In this document: one piece after another, positions 18,701-26,097 of the stretch | Numbering within the stretch: position 1 is the first letter of the stretch | Layout: the number at the start of each line of letters is the position of its first letter | NCBI GenBank assembly: GCA_000437355.1 | Contig: FR899762.1 | Coordinates: 1-64,000, forward strand | Reading direction: 5' to 3' | DNA length: 64,000 nucleotides | Origin: Firmicutes bacterium CAG:460 | GTDB taxonomy: Bacteria; Bacillota_I; Bacilli_A; RF39; UBA660 | Notes under the pieces: generated by a model | The model's database searches: none | Seen by the model: only the letters and a program-made list of their open reading frames with translations | Told to the model about the DNA's origin: nothing | Program-made: the position numbers and the translations under genes

Positions 18701-19011
18701 TCTATTTTATATGTTGTATCTGATTGTAAATGTGGGTCAATACAGTATCCTAATATTTGATTATTAGTTCCTATTTTAGTAATTTCATAAGGAATTACTG
18801 TTAAACCTCTATTAATTGGCTTAGGAATTGTTAATCCATTAATTATTATTTTGTTATTTCCGTTTCTATCTTGATAATTTGTAAATCCGCGTTTCCAATC
18901 TTTTGTGTATTTATCCCCTACTACAAAAGATTCAGCATTAACACTTGATATACCAAATGTTAATACTAATAAAATTAATATTAATAAATTTCTTAAATTT
19001 TTCTTTTTCAT
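15730..19011 (-). CDS. Large Cys-rich secreted protein with a thioester-domain-like N-terminus
   Basis: 1093 residues with a cleavable signal peptide (about 1-26, ending SVNA). The N-terminal region has YCIDPH (Cys 90) and, 60 residues later, YVATSIAIRAF (149-159). Together these resemble the two motifs of Gram-positive thioester adhesin domains, where a Cys bonds to a Gln in a T-Q-x-A-I-W-like segment. Here Ser 153 stands at the Gln position, so an internal thioester looks impossible or different. The remainder is Thr/Ser/Asn-rich with many Cys pairs (CSSCTGCTG near 527; CRPKDCPNC and CPAC towards the end). There is no LPxTG and no C-terminal membrane helix. It overlaps the downstream-anchored partner gene by ATGA and probably is a secreted fibre or adhesin component. 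Confidence 0.75.
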   Translation of the reverse strand: MKKKNLRNLLILILLVLTFGISSVNAESFVVGDKYTKDWKRGFTNYQDRNGNNKIIINGLTIPKPINRGLTVIPYEITKIGTNNQILGYCIDPHLQSDTTYKIDYILGASKDKTNNAIGLGVLEIMKHGYSEFDGTPKISTNLSDQDFYVATSIAIRAFSMGIGGQGKGTASNNELIAIASAHVNIGREWLASSSYSNSFSDLVKYNPSWFNNQYKFAYDESNTTAKEVMDVAKRLFDIGVSKANEVSSGASTTPTITTKTNQGETSVRIELSYENFDASKGVIKNFKLNCASCSNLKVNGETVNANKNYLSGSTGKITITFDVAKQGENCKTTDYKVTYDYNDPNLEYVGAHLIPVGQTNAQNFYVMQRNKDGLTGEISGKIKCNNACDTELEAPICSTNEDDAVATIKAPDKVKTCIIDNQDDAGNTYQFTASAGGVSNSYCNVFCKEDYAKIKLNPIVEAVNCGGYFKLTSHIEGKKTCYTGGNTADKSINKSQFIKDIVAAQRKMIEGYDLVLKAEAASATSAREDTCSSCTGCTGVGYIKVGTYTGIRALNATADGYVGTANSTGSFRYGSAPSCSSSRSTTCDKDGKNCVTSCDGGSCQDGATTASIASAIAADKAHGEKLISEGKSAYEKAMREYNACTTGWINTFLFEQKLRYYYDENHGKDNENYTPYYDLISKDEYKDLQYLEKDGNEEIKTTITICTGQANEAYDCVGKPITLSGDAENTSANSYNYKSSYSSAFASKTFTVCSSSGCSRDTQNISQATFVKKEVEKKQDYVTPTAFYQIAANGKVTVNSGYTGNKVQLEALLNSLPVSTSTVGGGVVRLMIEDLGEFYDEKNGVGRLIDYNGDREENSVAAVVKVKSFDGNYKCYYESPCRPKDCPNCTFECVGDGCEWTPCTGPSCDNKCPACIINLDELNIIHRTISTTNFHSANRSYGYNWITTSNLANLQLLTKKAEKTISEIEEVNEMVYDKTGNDSELAFSIKMTPEVINTIKEYNKNHTNDGGYINDSLTCYDATIDGQTYKNIYCYSDLIDELVDKYGDAITATNRVENNETKRKNETESSGYWTLWSGYVYNESVLGGPSWK

Positions 19012-19757
19012 ATTATACTTCTCCTACGTTTTTTTATTATTACTATTGTTGCACCACCGGCAACTACAACCAATGTTATTCCCCCAATAATAAATGGAAC
19101 TTTATGTTTAGAAATAAAATCTCCAACAACTTCATACCATTTACTATCTTCCTTATTATCCTTTTTATCTTCTTCTTTTTTATCTAGTTGTTCACGAATT
19201 CTTGTAAAGAATGTATCAAATCCAACTGACTCATATGTAACATATCTTTGACATAAGTAATAGTCTGGTAATTCTTTACATATATCATATGTTGAATAAT
19301 CATTATATCTTGGAAGTGAAACATATAATGTTTTTAATGTACTTCCTTCACAACCTGTTTCGTTTGATGCATACACTTTAATTGTATAAGTTATCAAACT
19401 ATCAAGTTCTGTTCTTGTAAATGATATATTACCATTATTAGCATCATCATATCCATATGTTACTGATTCTCCATTTAAATCATTTGTTACTACGACATAC
19501 ATATTTTTAGTAATATTTAATATATGTACTTCAATATAATCTGTTTTAGCAACATATTCTTCGTTCTCCAAACCATCTGGAGGAGAATATTCACCACGAT
19601 CTAGAACCCTTTCTTTTATTTCATAGTTGGCTTTGACATTAGCTACTTCATTATTGAGTTTTGCTTTTTCTTCATAACCACAAGTTGCAGCCTTTGATGT
19701 GGGTACTAAAACTAAAAATATAAATGTAATTAATAGTGCTTTTTTTAATCTATCCAT
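19008..19757 (-). CDS. Membrane-anchored surface protein, first gene of the Tad-like operon
   Basis: 249 residues with a signal peptide (about 1-23, SKA), an extracellular region with five Cys, a Lys/Glu/Asp-rich stretch (about 190-208), a C-terminal membrane helix (about 221-240) and a tail ending KKRRRS. This is the plan of a wall- or membrane-retained type I protein without a sortase motif. Its stop overlaps the start of the 1093-residue gene (ATGA), so the two are translationally coupled. A role as anchor for the large secreted protein is plausible but inferred. A strong promoter lies 20 bp upstream. Family not recognised. Confidence 0.75.
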   Translation of the reverse strand: MDRLKKALLITFIFLVLVPTSKAATCGYEEKAKLNNEVANVKANYEIKERVLDRGEYSPPDGLENEEYVAKTDYIEVHILNITKNMYVVVTNDLNGESVTYGYDDANNGNISFTRTELDSLITYTIKVYASNETGCEGSTLKTLYVSLPRYNDYSTYDICKELPDYYLCQRYVTYESVGFDTFFTRIREQLDKKEEDKKDNKEDSKWYEVVGDFISKHKVPFIIGGITLVVVAGGATIVIIKKRRRSII

Positions 19758-19777
19758 TTCGCCACCTACCTATTAAT

Positions 19778-19806
19778 ATTTTAACATAAATAGATAAAAT
19801 TTACAA
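19778..19806 (-). promoter_or_regulatory. Main promoter of the Tad-like operon
   Basis: On the minus strand TTGTAA (19801-19806), a 17-base spacer and TAAAAT (19778-19783). It heads the 12-kb operon and is back to back with the promoter of the phosphoesterase-like gene. The palindrome TTTACAATTGTAAA (19800-19813) overlaps its -35 and lies beside the divergent one, so one regulator could affect both. Confidence 0.7.
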
Positions 19807-19813
19807 TTGTAAA

Positions 19814-19842
19814 TTGCGAATATATCATAAATATGATATTAT
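19814..19842 (+). promoter_or_regulatory. Promoter of the phosphoesterase-like gene
   Basis: TTGCGA (19814-19819), a 17-base spacer and TATTAT (19837-19842). The start would fall near 19849, only a few bases before AAGGTGG. This supports the TTG start at 19869 rather than the ATG at 19833. Confidence 0.6.
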
Positions 19843-19868
19843 TTATTTATACAAGGTGGTTGGTAGAA

Positions 19869-20684
19869 TTGAAAAAGTTTTTAATTATATTTATTTTATT
19901 AATTGGAATTGTTTTATTAGATGGATTTTTTATCAATTCTAAAGGCTTTAAAGTTGTAGAAGAAAGCATTGAGGTTGCTTCTTTAGAAAATAGTTTTGAT
20001 GGTTTTAAAATCATGCAAATATCTGATTTTTTAATAAAAAATAAAAATGATTTAGATAATATAAAAAATATTGTTAAATCTATTAATGAAAGAAAACCTG
20101 ATATTGTTGTTTTTACTGGTGACTTAATAAATTCTAACAACAATTTAAGTGATAAAGATATAAATAATTTAACAAATATTTTAAAAGATATTGATTGTAC
20201 TTTATATAAATATGCTATTTATGGTGATAATGATTTAAAAAATATTGATGTTTTTAATAAAGTAATGACTAATTCTAATTTTATTATAATAGATAATGAA
20301 TCTAAATATTTATTTTATAAAGATGTTAAACCTGTAAAAATTACTGGTTTAAAAGATAATAGTGATATATCTAAAGCTTTATATTTAAGTGATGAATTAG
20401 ATACAACATTAAATTTAGTTTTAACTCATAATCCAGATGATATTGATTTACTTAGTAGTGATGAAGAATACGTTGTTTTAGCTGGAGGTTCCCTAAAAGG
20501 ACAAGTAAGAATACCTTTTTTTGGAGGTATTATAAAGAAAGATGGTTATAAAAAATATACTGAAAGTTATTATAATATTGGAAATATAAAACTTTATAAT
20601 TCCGGTGGTATTGGTACTAATAATGTTAACTTTAGATTATTTAATAAGCCTGAAATAAATTTGTATAGATTAGAAAAAAAATAA
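19869..20684 (+). CDS. Metallophosphoesterase-fold protein lacking most metal ligands
   Basis: TTG 19869 is preceded by AAGGTGG. 271 residues with an N-terminal membrane helix (about 3-21). The order of motifs is that of YkuE-type calcineurin-like phosphoesterases, but key residues are replaced. QISD keeps Asp 53 but the following DLH His is absent (QISDFLIK). FTGD at 82-85 is kept. The GNHD motif reads GDND at 119-122. THNPD at 186-190 is kept. The GHTHGGQ motif reads GGSLKGQ at 206-212. Three His or Asn ligands are therefore lost, and a catalytically inactive, membrane-tethered relative is likely. It is divergent from the pilus operon. Confidence 0.75.
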   Translation: MKKFLIIFILLIGIVLLDGFFINSKGFKVVEESIEVASLENSFDGFKIMQISDFLIKNKNDLDNIKNIVKSINERKPDIVVFTGDLINSNNNLSDKDINNLTNILKDIDCTLYKYAIYGDNDLKNIDVFNKVMTNSNFIIIDNESKYLFYKDVKPVKITGLKDNSDISKALYLSDELDTTLNLVLTHNPDDIDLLSSDEEYVVLAGGSLKGQVRIPFFGGIIKKDGYKKYTESYYNIGNIKLYNSGGIGTNNVNFRLFNKPEINLYRLEKK

Positions 20685-20702
20685 CCATTCGGTTATTTTT
20701 TT
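20676..20702. terminator. Bidirectional terminator
   Basis: AAAAAATAACC, loop ATTC, GGTTATTTTTT. The stem is perfect with A and T tracts on the two sides. It serves both the phosphoesterase-like gene and the minus-strand operon that ends at 20701. Confidence 0.85.
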
Positions 20703-20988
20703 ATAAGTATTTTACCATTTTATAATTAGCATTTAATTTTTCTACTAATTCTTCTTTATCATATTTTGAAAAACTTTCTTCAAAATTACTTGCATCCATT
20801 AAAAACATATCTGGATAATTAATAAATATTTCTTTATAAGTAGTTATTCCTAAATCTTTTAAATAAGATAGATTAACCCTTACTAAGTTTTCATGACTCT
20901 CTAATACATCAATTACCTTTTTTGGTGTATTTTCTAAAAATTCTTCAATATCTACATCTAGAAACCCATATTCTTTTAAAAAACTCAT
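20701..20988 (-). CDS. Small helical protein of unknown function
   Basis: 95 residues, soluble and helical. The segment LVRVNLSYLKDLGITTYKEIFINYPDMFLMD resembles a single mTERF-like helical repeat (helix, LG turn, helix, P-x-x-F). Similar text occurs in the partner at 21661-22953 (for example DLKGLNNTISVLQISGLDPKK). I assign no function. Its start overlaps the stop of the preceding gene by four bases (ATGA), so it is translated with it. It is the last gene of a three-gene operon. Confidence 0.6.
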   Translation of the reverse strand: MSFLKEYGFLDVDIEEFLENTPKKVIDVLESHENLVRVNLSYLKDLGITTYKEIFINYPDMFLMDASNFEESFSKYDKEELVEKLNANYKMVKYL

Positions 20989-21647
20989 GCTACTCTTCCT
21001 TTCGCTAATTCATTGTAACTAGCTAGTATTTCATCAATATTATCACTTAAATATTCTAAGTTATCACTATATCCTTTAAATACTGCCATCAATGTATCTT
21101 TAAGCCCTAAGCCTTCTTTTTCAGCTAAAGCTACTTTATTATATATTTCATCTTTCTTATCTTCCATAGCAAAAGTTTCCATAACTCTATCAGCTAATTC
21201 TTTAAGTTCAAGATTTTCAATTACTAAATCTTCTTTTTTTTCCCCATTTACTTGTGATAGAACATAATCAAATCCTCTTTTACTAAATAAGAATGATTGA
21301 TATTTTCCTTTTTCACTCTTGTAAGGTACTCCTAGATGGTCTAGTTCAGCTATTCTTTTAATAACTGCATCAACATCTTGTTTTAAGAATGATGGTGTTT
21401 GTTGATATGCTTCAAGAAATCCTAAATCACGAGCTCTTAAAATAGTTTTTTCTAGTATTTCTGGTTCAATACTTAAAACTATCCAATCACTTGGTTTTAA
21501 ATTAATGTTATATTCCTTTAGAAGATTTCTGTTTTCTAAATTAGCAAGTTCTAGAGAAACTATAAACTTTTCAGGATGTTCTTTTTCAACATCAAACCCA
21601 CTTTTTTCTTCTTCATATACACTTTTTATCTCTTCAAAAGACTTCAT
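20985..21647 (-). CDS. Hypothetical soluble helical protein
   Basis: 220 residues, Glu/Lys/Leu-rich and largely helical, without signal peptide or membrane segments. It contains ILRARDLGFLEAYQQTPSFL and a second similar unit near RIAELDHLGVPYKSEKG, recalling the helix-LG-helix units of its operon partners. RBS AAAGGAGC. It overlaps the next gene (ATGA). I do not recognise the family. Confidence 0.65.
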   Translation of the reverse strand: MKSFEEIKSVYEEEKSGFDVEKEHPEKFIVSLELANLENRNLLKEYNINLKPSDWIVLSIEPEILEKTILRARDLGFLEAYQQTPSFLKQDVDAVIKRIAELDHLGVPYKSEKGKYQSFLFSKRGFDYVLSQVNGEKKEDLVIENLELKELADRVMETFAMEDKKDEIYNKVALAEKEGLGLKDTLMAVFKGYSDNLEYLSDNIDEILASYNELAKGRVA

Positions 21648-21660
21648 ATTTTGCTCCTTT

Positions 21661-22953
21661 CTAATAAGCCATTAATGGAACTTTCTTTGGATCTAAGCCA
21701 CTGATTTGTAAAACACTAATTGTGTTATTTAATCCTTTTAAATCATATTTAACTAATACACTTGGCATTAAACTTATATCTCGTGATTCTTTTCCAACTG
21801 ATATTAATTTTTCTAACTTTTCATTTAATTCTGTATCATTTAATATTTCAACATTTTCATTTAAGACACTTAAATCAATGTTATGATTTTTTAATATTTC
21901 AATATTTTTAGTAATTAATTCTTCATTATAATCATTTCTTAACTTTTCAATATTTTCATTACTTAAGTTAATTTTAAGACTAGTTAAAAGTTCTTTTAAT
22001 GTATCTTTATCTTCTTTTACTTCTTCAAGTTTTACACTATCTTTATTATTTTCACTAAATAAAGGTTTTACTTCTTCCGTTGGTTCTACAACTGGTTCTA
22101 TAACTTCTTTTTTAACATCTTCTATTTCTGGAACATTATTTTCATTTATAACGCTTTCAAAAATATTTTCTAATGATGATGGTTCTTCTAAGGCTTGTTT
22201 TAGATTTTCATCTTTAACTTCTTCTTTTTCAACTATTTTTTCTTTTACTTCAGGCTTTGATTCTTTTTTAGCTTCCATCAAAACTTCAGTTATTGTTTTG
22301 CCACTAGTTTGTGAACCACTTTTAAATGATGCATCATATTCATATAAGGCATCTTCTGGGAACATTAATATTTTAGCAGCTTCCCTTTGTTCATCTTCAT
22401 TAAAATCAAACTTTTCAAGTAAACTAGTTATAGCATCCCTGGTTATATTGATATTTCCTTCAAGTGCTAAAGCAAAATATTCATTTAACTTTGCTTGGTT
22501 ACTTAAAGCTTCATCTTTTCTAATACCTAGTTCTTCTACTTTAGTTATAGCATTATTCATTTCTGTTTCAACACTTTCTAACTCTTCACTAGCTTTTTTA
22601 TTTTCAATAACAACTTTTTCAATTGTTTCAGGTAACATGTTTGTTATTTTTTCATTTATTGAAGCTGGGTCAAAATCTATTTGTAATCTATCTAAAACAT
22701 TAGCAAAATCATCTCTATTAATGTTGCTTAAAATAGAAGTAAGTTTATTTCCTTCTTCTTGTAATGTTTCTTCTTCTTTTGTTAACTTATCTATTTTGCT
22801 CAAAAGAACTTCTTTTTCATTCTTTGTTCTTTCACCAGTTTCAATTGCTTCTTCTCTTTCTTTATTCATTTTTGCTAGTATAACACTATCTTCACCACGT
22901 AAGTTATATAACTTATCTAATAATGTTTTAACTTCACTTGATAACATTTTCAT
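21661..22953 (-). CDS. Coiled-coil protein with C-terminal helical repeats
   Basis: 430 residues. The first 85 residues form a coiled coil (REEAIETGERTKNEKEVL). A helical middle follows to about 225. An acidic, Glu/Lys/Val-rich linker runs from about 225 to 310, and a C-terminal region carries repeated helix-turn-helix units (NIEILKNHNIDLSVL, YDLKGLNNTISVLQISG) like those in the two downstream genes. There is no membrane segment. It is preceded by a consensus promoter and heads a three-gene operon. The shared repeat type suggests the three products work together as scaffold or nucleic-acid-binding proteins; that is speculation. Confidence 0.7.
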   Translation of the reverse strand: MKMLSSEVKTLLDKLYNLRGEDSVILAKMNKEREEAIETGERTKNEKEVLLSKIDKLTKEEETLQEEGNKLTSILSNINRDDFANVLDRLQIDFDPASINEKITNMLPETIEKVVIENKKASEELESVETEMNNAITKVEELGIRKDEALSNQAKLNEYFALALEGNINITRDAITSLLEKFDFNEDEQREAAKILMFPEDALYEYDASFKSGSQTSGKTITEVLMEAKKESKPEVKEKIVEKEEVKDENLKQALEEPSSLENIFESVINENNVPEIEDVKKEVIEPVVEPTEEVKPLFSENNKDSVKLEEVKEDKDTLKELLTSLKINLSNENIEKLRNDYNEELITKNIEILKNHNIDLSVLNENVEILNDTELNEKLEKLISVGKESRDISLMPSVLVKYDLKGLNNTISVLQISGLDPKKVPLMAY

Positions 22954-22979
22954 TTAATCACGCCCTTTATTATGAATAG

Positions 22980-23008
22980 ATTATAGCAAATATTTTTTCT
23001 ATTGTAAA
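22980..23008 (-). promoter_or_regulatory. Promoter of the coiled-coil operon
   Basis: On the minus strand TTTACA (23003-23008), a 17-base spacer and TATAAT (22980-22985) preceded by TGC, an extended -10. It lies 27 bp before the start codon at 22953. Confidence 0.8.
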
Positions 23009-23116
23009 GGGGCTTATTAATAATGTAAACGATTTTTTTAATTAATACTTGTTTTAATTTACAATGAAAATATTTCATGATAAAATAAATTTATCAAGAA
23101 GTATCGGGTGGTTTTT

Positions 23117-23920
23117 ATGATAGTTTATTTTAATTTATATTTAAGAAAATTAGAACAAGAGATTTTGAATAGTGAATTTATTGAAACACTCGACCCGATT
23201 TTAATAAAAGAATTTAAAAAAGCTATAAATAGTATTACACCAGAATACTGGGCAAAAATAGAAAACTTATTTAAAGAAAACATTAACTATGTCTACTCTG
23301 TTGATGAACAAATGGCTTTTAGTATTGTTGCAAGCAAACTTGGTTTAACATTTTTAGAGCGTGACCCTGAATTTTGTGGAGAACTAATAAGTATTTTAGT
23401 ATTACTTAAGAAAAATCCACTAAATTATGTAACTTATGTTAAAATATTTTTATCAGAACCACTTTATTCATGTATTACAAACTTTATAAGTAATAGTAGG
23501 ACTTTTAGTTATCATGAGTTTTTAGAAATAATTTTTGAAAGAAATTTAGAAACTCCAGAAATGAGTGAAGAAAATTATAATGCTTTATTAAAATCTTTAT
23601 TTAAAATTCAAGAAAAAACATATCATGTATTTATTACTAAAGATGATTCATTAAAAGATATATATCAAAAAATTCATTCATTTATGATGGAAGAAAATAC
23701 AAATAATCTAACCTACTCCATGCAAGCATTTGAAACTTTAAACATACTATTAAGTATAATAGATAGTAATAATAAATTACTAAAAGTTCATGTAAAAGAA
23801 ACTATTTTGAAAATTGATGAAAATAATTTTACTAGAAAGAAAATTATTCAAGATATACTTAGTTTTTTAATATCACTTAATTTAACAAAACCACAAACAA
23901 GGAGTAGATATCATGCATAA
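23117..23920 (+). CDS. Hypothetical protein, first of a tandem paralogue pair
   Basis: ATG 23117 lies five bases after GGGTGG; the in-frame GTG at 23108 is part of that site. 267 residues, all-helical in appearance, no signal or membrane segment. It is related to the next gene: KLGLTFLERDPEF here matches KLGPTFTNRDSLI there at the same distance from the start, and the surrounding acidic and aromatic pattern is shared. I do not recognise the family. The genes overlap by 8 bp, so they are co-translated. Confidence 0.65.
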   Translation: MIVYFNLYLRKLEQEILNSEFIETLDPILIKEFKKAINSITPEYWAKIENLFKENINYVYSVDEQMAFSIVASKLGLTFLERDPEFCGELISILVLLKKNPLNYVTYVKIFLSEPLYSCITNFISNSRTFSYHEFLEIIFERNLETPEMSEENYNALLKSLFKIQEKTYHVFITKDDSLKDIYQKIHSFMMEENTNNLTYSMQAFETLNILLSIIDSNNKLLKVHVKETILKIDENNFTRKKIIQDILSFLISLNLTKPQTRSRYHA

Positions 23921-24725
23921 TACAAAATCATTTAATAGTTTTACAACAAATATATTAAAACTTAAAAACTATGTTAATAAAAATTATCAAGGGGATAATA
24001 AAAATGAAATATTATTAGTTATTTTTAATGCTGTAACAAGTTATTATCCAGATAGAAATTGGCTTTTAATATTAGATAATTTTTTTCAAAATATTCCTCA
24101 TGAAGATATAGAATTAACAATGTATTATACAATTATTTCCTATAAACTAGGACCTACTTTTACTAATAGAGATTCTTTAATTCAAACAGATTTAATAAAT
24201 ACATTAATTCATTATAATGTAAGTTCTTATAAAATTCATAAGTATGCAAGTATTTTATTAGAACCTAAATTATTAGAATTAACTAATTATGCTTATAATA
24301 ATCATTTAATAAAACCAAGACATATTTATAAAATAATATTAGATAATTTTATTTTAGATAAAATGGATGAGATTAAACTAGATGAGATTGTAGAAAAAGT
24401 TAATTCATTTATTAAAGAACATGAAATGAAAATATTTAATGGTAATTATTTCTTCTTTAATATATATCAATGTTTAAAAAGATTAGTTACATTAGATTTT
24501 TATCCAGAAGATACATCTGCGATTGAACTTATTCCGCTTTTTAATACTATTTTAAATGAAGATATAAAGATGCAAATTCAAAAAGATTTTCAAAGAATTG
24601 AAGAAAGTAATAAACCATTAATTGAAAAAATAAAAGATGCTATAACTATTGCTCATCATTATGGATATGAGTTACCGATTGCTCAAGAGAAAAAATTGTC
24701 AAAAAAAGCTTTAAATAATCAATAA
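23913..24725 (+). CDS. Hypothetical protein, second of a tandem paralogue pair
   Basis: 270 residues, helical, soluble. It is homologous to the upstream gene over the central 150 residues (YYTIISYKLGPTFTNRDSL; LLEPKLLELTNYAYNNHL versus LSEPLYSCITNFISNSRT). Start ATG 23913 overlaps the upstream gene and has AAGGAG at a suitable distance. A heterodimer is a reasonable guess from the duplicated, overlapping arrangement. The B3/4 protein gene follows after 38 bp. Confidence 0.65.
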   Translation: MHNTKSFNSFTTNILKLKNYVNKNYQGDNKNEILLVIFNAVTSYYPDRNWLLILDNFFQNIPHEDIELTMYYTIISYKLGPTFTNRDSLIQTDLINTLIHYNVSSYKIHKYASILLEPKLLELTNYAYNNHLIKPRHIYKIILDNFILDKMDEIKLDEIVEKVNSFIKEHEMKIFNGNYFFFNIYQCLKRLVTLDFYPEDTSAIELIPLFNTILNEDIKMQIQKDFQRIEESNKPLIEKIKDAITIAHHYGYELPIAQEKKLSKKALNNQ

Positions 24726-24763
24726 AAAGAGTTAAAATAAGTTTGTTCTAAGGAGGAATTTTT

Positions 24764-25483
24764 ATGGTATTTAAAGTACAAGATAGTTTTTTTGATAAAG
24801 TTTTAAATGCAGTTTTTGGAGTTGTAGTTGTTAAAAACTTTGATAATACTAAAAACTATGACTTTATAAATGAACTATTTAAAGAAAATTTAGAAAAATC
24901 TAAAGAAAAATTTAGGGATGTTAGAATTAAAGAAGAAAGTTGGATTATTCCTTATCGTGATGCTTTTACAAAATTAGGAATTAATCCCAATAAATTTATG
25001 TGTTCAATTGAAGCATTAATGACAAGAATTTCAAAAGGAAAAGATATTCCTAGTATAAATCCAATTGTAGATTTAGGAAATGCTTTATCATTAAAATATG
25101 AATTACCTATCGGAGTTCATGATATTGATAATTTTATAAATGAAGAAATTGAAATTAGAACATCAACAAGTAATGATATATTTATTCCTTTTGGTTCTTT
25201 GGAAGTTGAACATTTAGAAGATGGAGAAATAATTTATGCATCTGGTGATGAAGTTAAAACTAGAAGATGGACATGGAGACAAGGAGAAAATTCTAAAGTA
25301 ACAGAAAAATCTACTAATCTTTTTATACCTATTGATGGTTTTACAGAAAATATTGATAAAATAACATCTTTACAAAATGAATTAATAGATATTCTAAAAA
25401 ATAAACTAAATCTAGAAGTTTATAGTGGTTTAGTTGATAAAAATAATACTATATTTAAAACAGAAAAAATTACTAACAACTAG
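24764..25483 (+). CDS. Stand-alone B3/4 domain protein (possible tRNA editing)
   Basis: 239 residues. The central part matches the B3/B4 tRNA-binding or editing domain found in phenylalanyl-tRNA synthetase beta subunits and in free-standing proteins (COG3382). Visible blocks are WIIPYRDAFTKLGINPNKF, SIEALMTRISKG, PIVDLGNALSLKYELPIGVHDID and the late TRRWTWRQGENSKVTEKSTNLFIPIDG. Family knowledge suggests deacylation of mischarged tRNA, but free-standing members are poorly characterised. RBS AAGGAGG. It may be the third gene of the paralogue-pair operon. Confidence 0.85.
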   Translation: MVFKVQDSFFDKVLNAVFGVVVVKNFDNTKNYDFINELFKENLEKSKEKFRDVRIKEESWIIPYRDAFTKLGINPNKFMCSIEALMTRISKGKDIPSINPIVDLGNALSLKYELPIGVHDIDNFINEEIEIRTSTSNDIFIPFGSLEVEHLEDGEIIYASGDEVKTRRWTWRQGENSKVTEKSTNLFIPIDGFTENIDKITSLQNELIDILKNKLNLEVYSGLVDKNNTIFKTEKITNN

Positions 25484-25493
25484 TAATTTTTTT
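25464..25493 (+). terminator. Terminator after the B3/4 gene
   Basis: AAATTACTA/TAGTAATTT stem (25467-25475 with 25481-25489), loop ACAAC, followed by Ts and preceded by As. It may also serve the convergent lipoprotein gene ending at 25498. Confidence 0.75.
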
Positions 25494-25497
25494 CATT

Positions 25498-26052
25498 TTA
25501 ATCATTGTCGTAATTATAAACGCCGTGTATTTTTTCTAAATCAGAATTACTTAAATCTACAACTTTATAATTACCTTTTTCATCTTTAGTTACATTAAAT
25601 ACTATATTATATTCAATAGTATCATTAGTTTTATTCATCTTATCTAATTTATAATCCATAAATAAATCACTACTATAAACACCATTAAGCATAAATTCAT
25701 CATTATGAGTAGTTAAATAATCATTAGCTTCTTTTTGAACCTTATATAAATCATAAACTTTTATTTTGGCTTCAACAACTGCTGTATCACCATCATATTT
25801 TTCAGATACAATATCATATTTTAAATCTTGATATTGTTTTTTTAATATACTTCTATACTTTTCTTTTTGATTATCTGTTAAATTTTCATTATCAATAACT
25901 GTATCCATATCACTGATAACATTGGCACTTAAGTTTCGATATTGATTTAAATAATCTTGAACAGCTCCTCGGGCAGTTTTTTTCATACATCCACAACCAA
26001 CTAAAGATAATAATAAAACACCTACAACTAATAATTTACTAATTTTTTTCAT
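25498..26052 (-). CDS. Small lipoprotein
   Basis: 184 residues with a lipobox LVGC at 17-20 (Cys 20; a second Cys at 22). The mature part has a cystatin/NTF2-like feel: a helix with AVQDYLNQYRNL, then strands with KYDGDTAVVEAKIKVYDLYK and NTIEYNIVFNVTKDEKGNYKVVDLSN. Such domains (DUF4878-like and relatives) are common in Firmicutes lipoproteins of unknown role. It is anchored to the outer face of the membrane after Lgt modification. Own transcription unit. RBS AAGGAT. Confidence 0.8.
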   Translation of the reverse strand: MKKISKLLVVGVLLLSLVGCGCMKKTARGAVQDYLNQYRNLSANVISDMDTVIDNENLTDNQKEKYRSILKKQYQDLKYDIVSEKYDGDTAVVEAKIKVYDLYKVQKEANDYLTTHNDEFMLNGVYSSDLFMDYKLDKMNKTNDTIEYNIVFNVTKDEKGNYKVVDLSNSDLEKIHGVYNYDND

Positions 26053-26097
26053 ATATTTTAATCCTTTCTATCCTTATTATTATCTATTTTTTATCTT

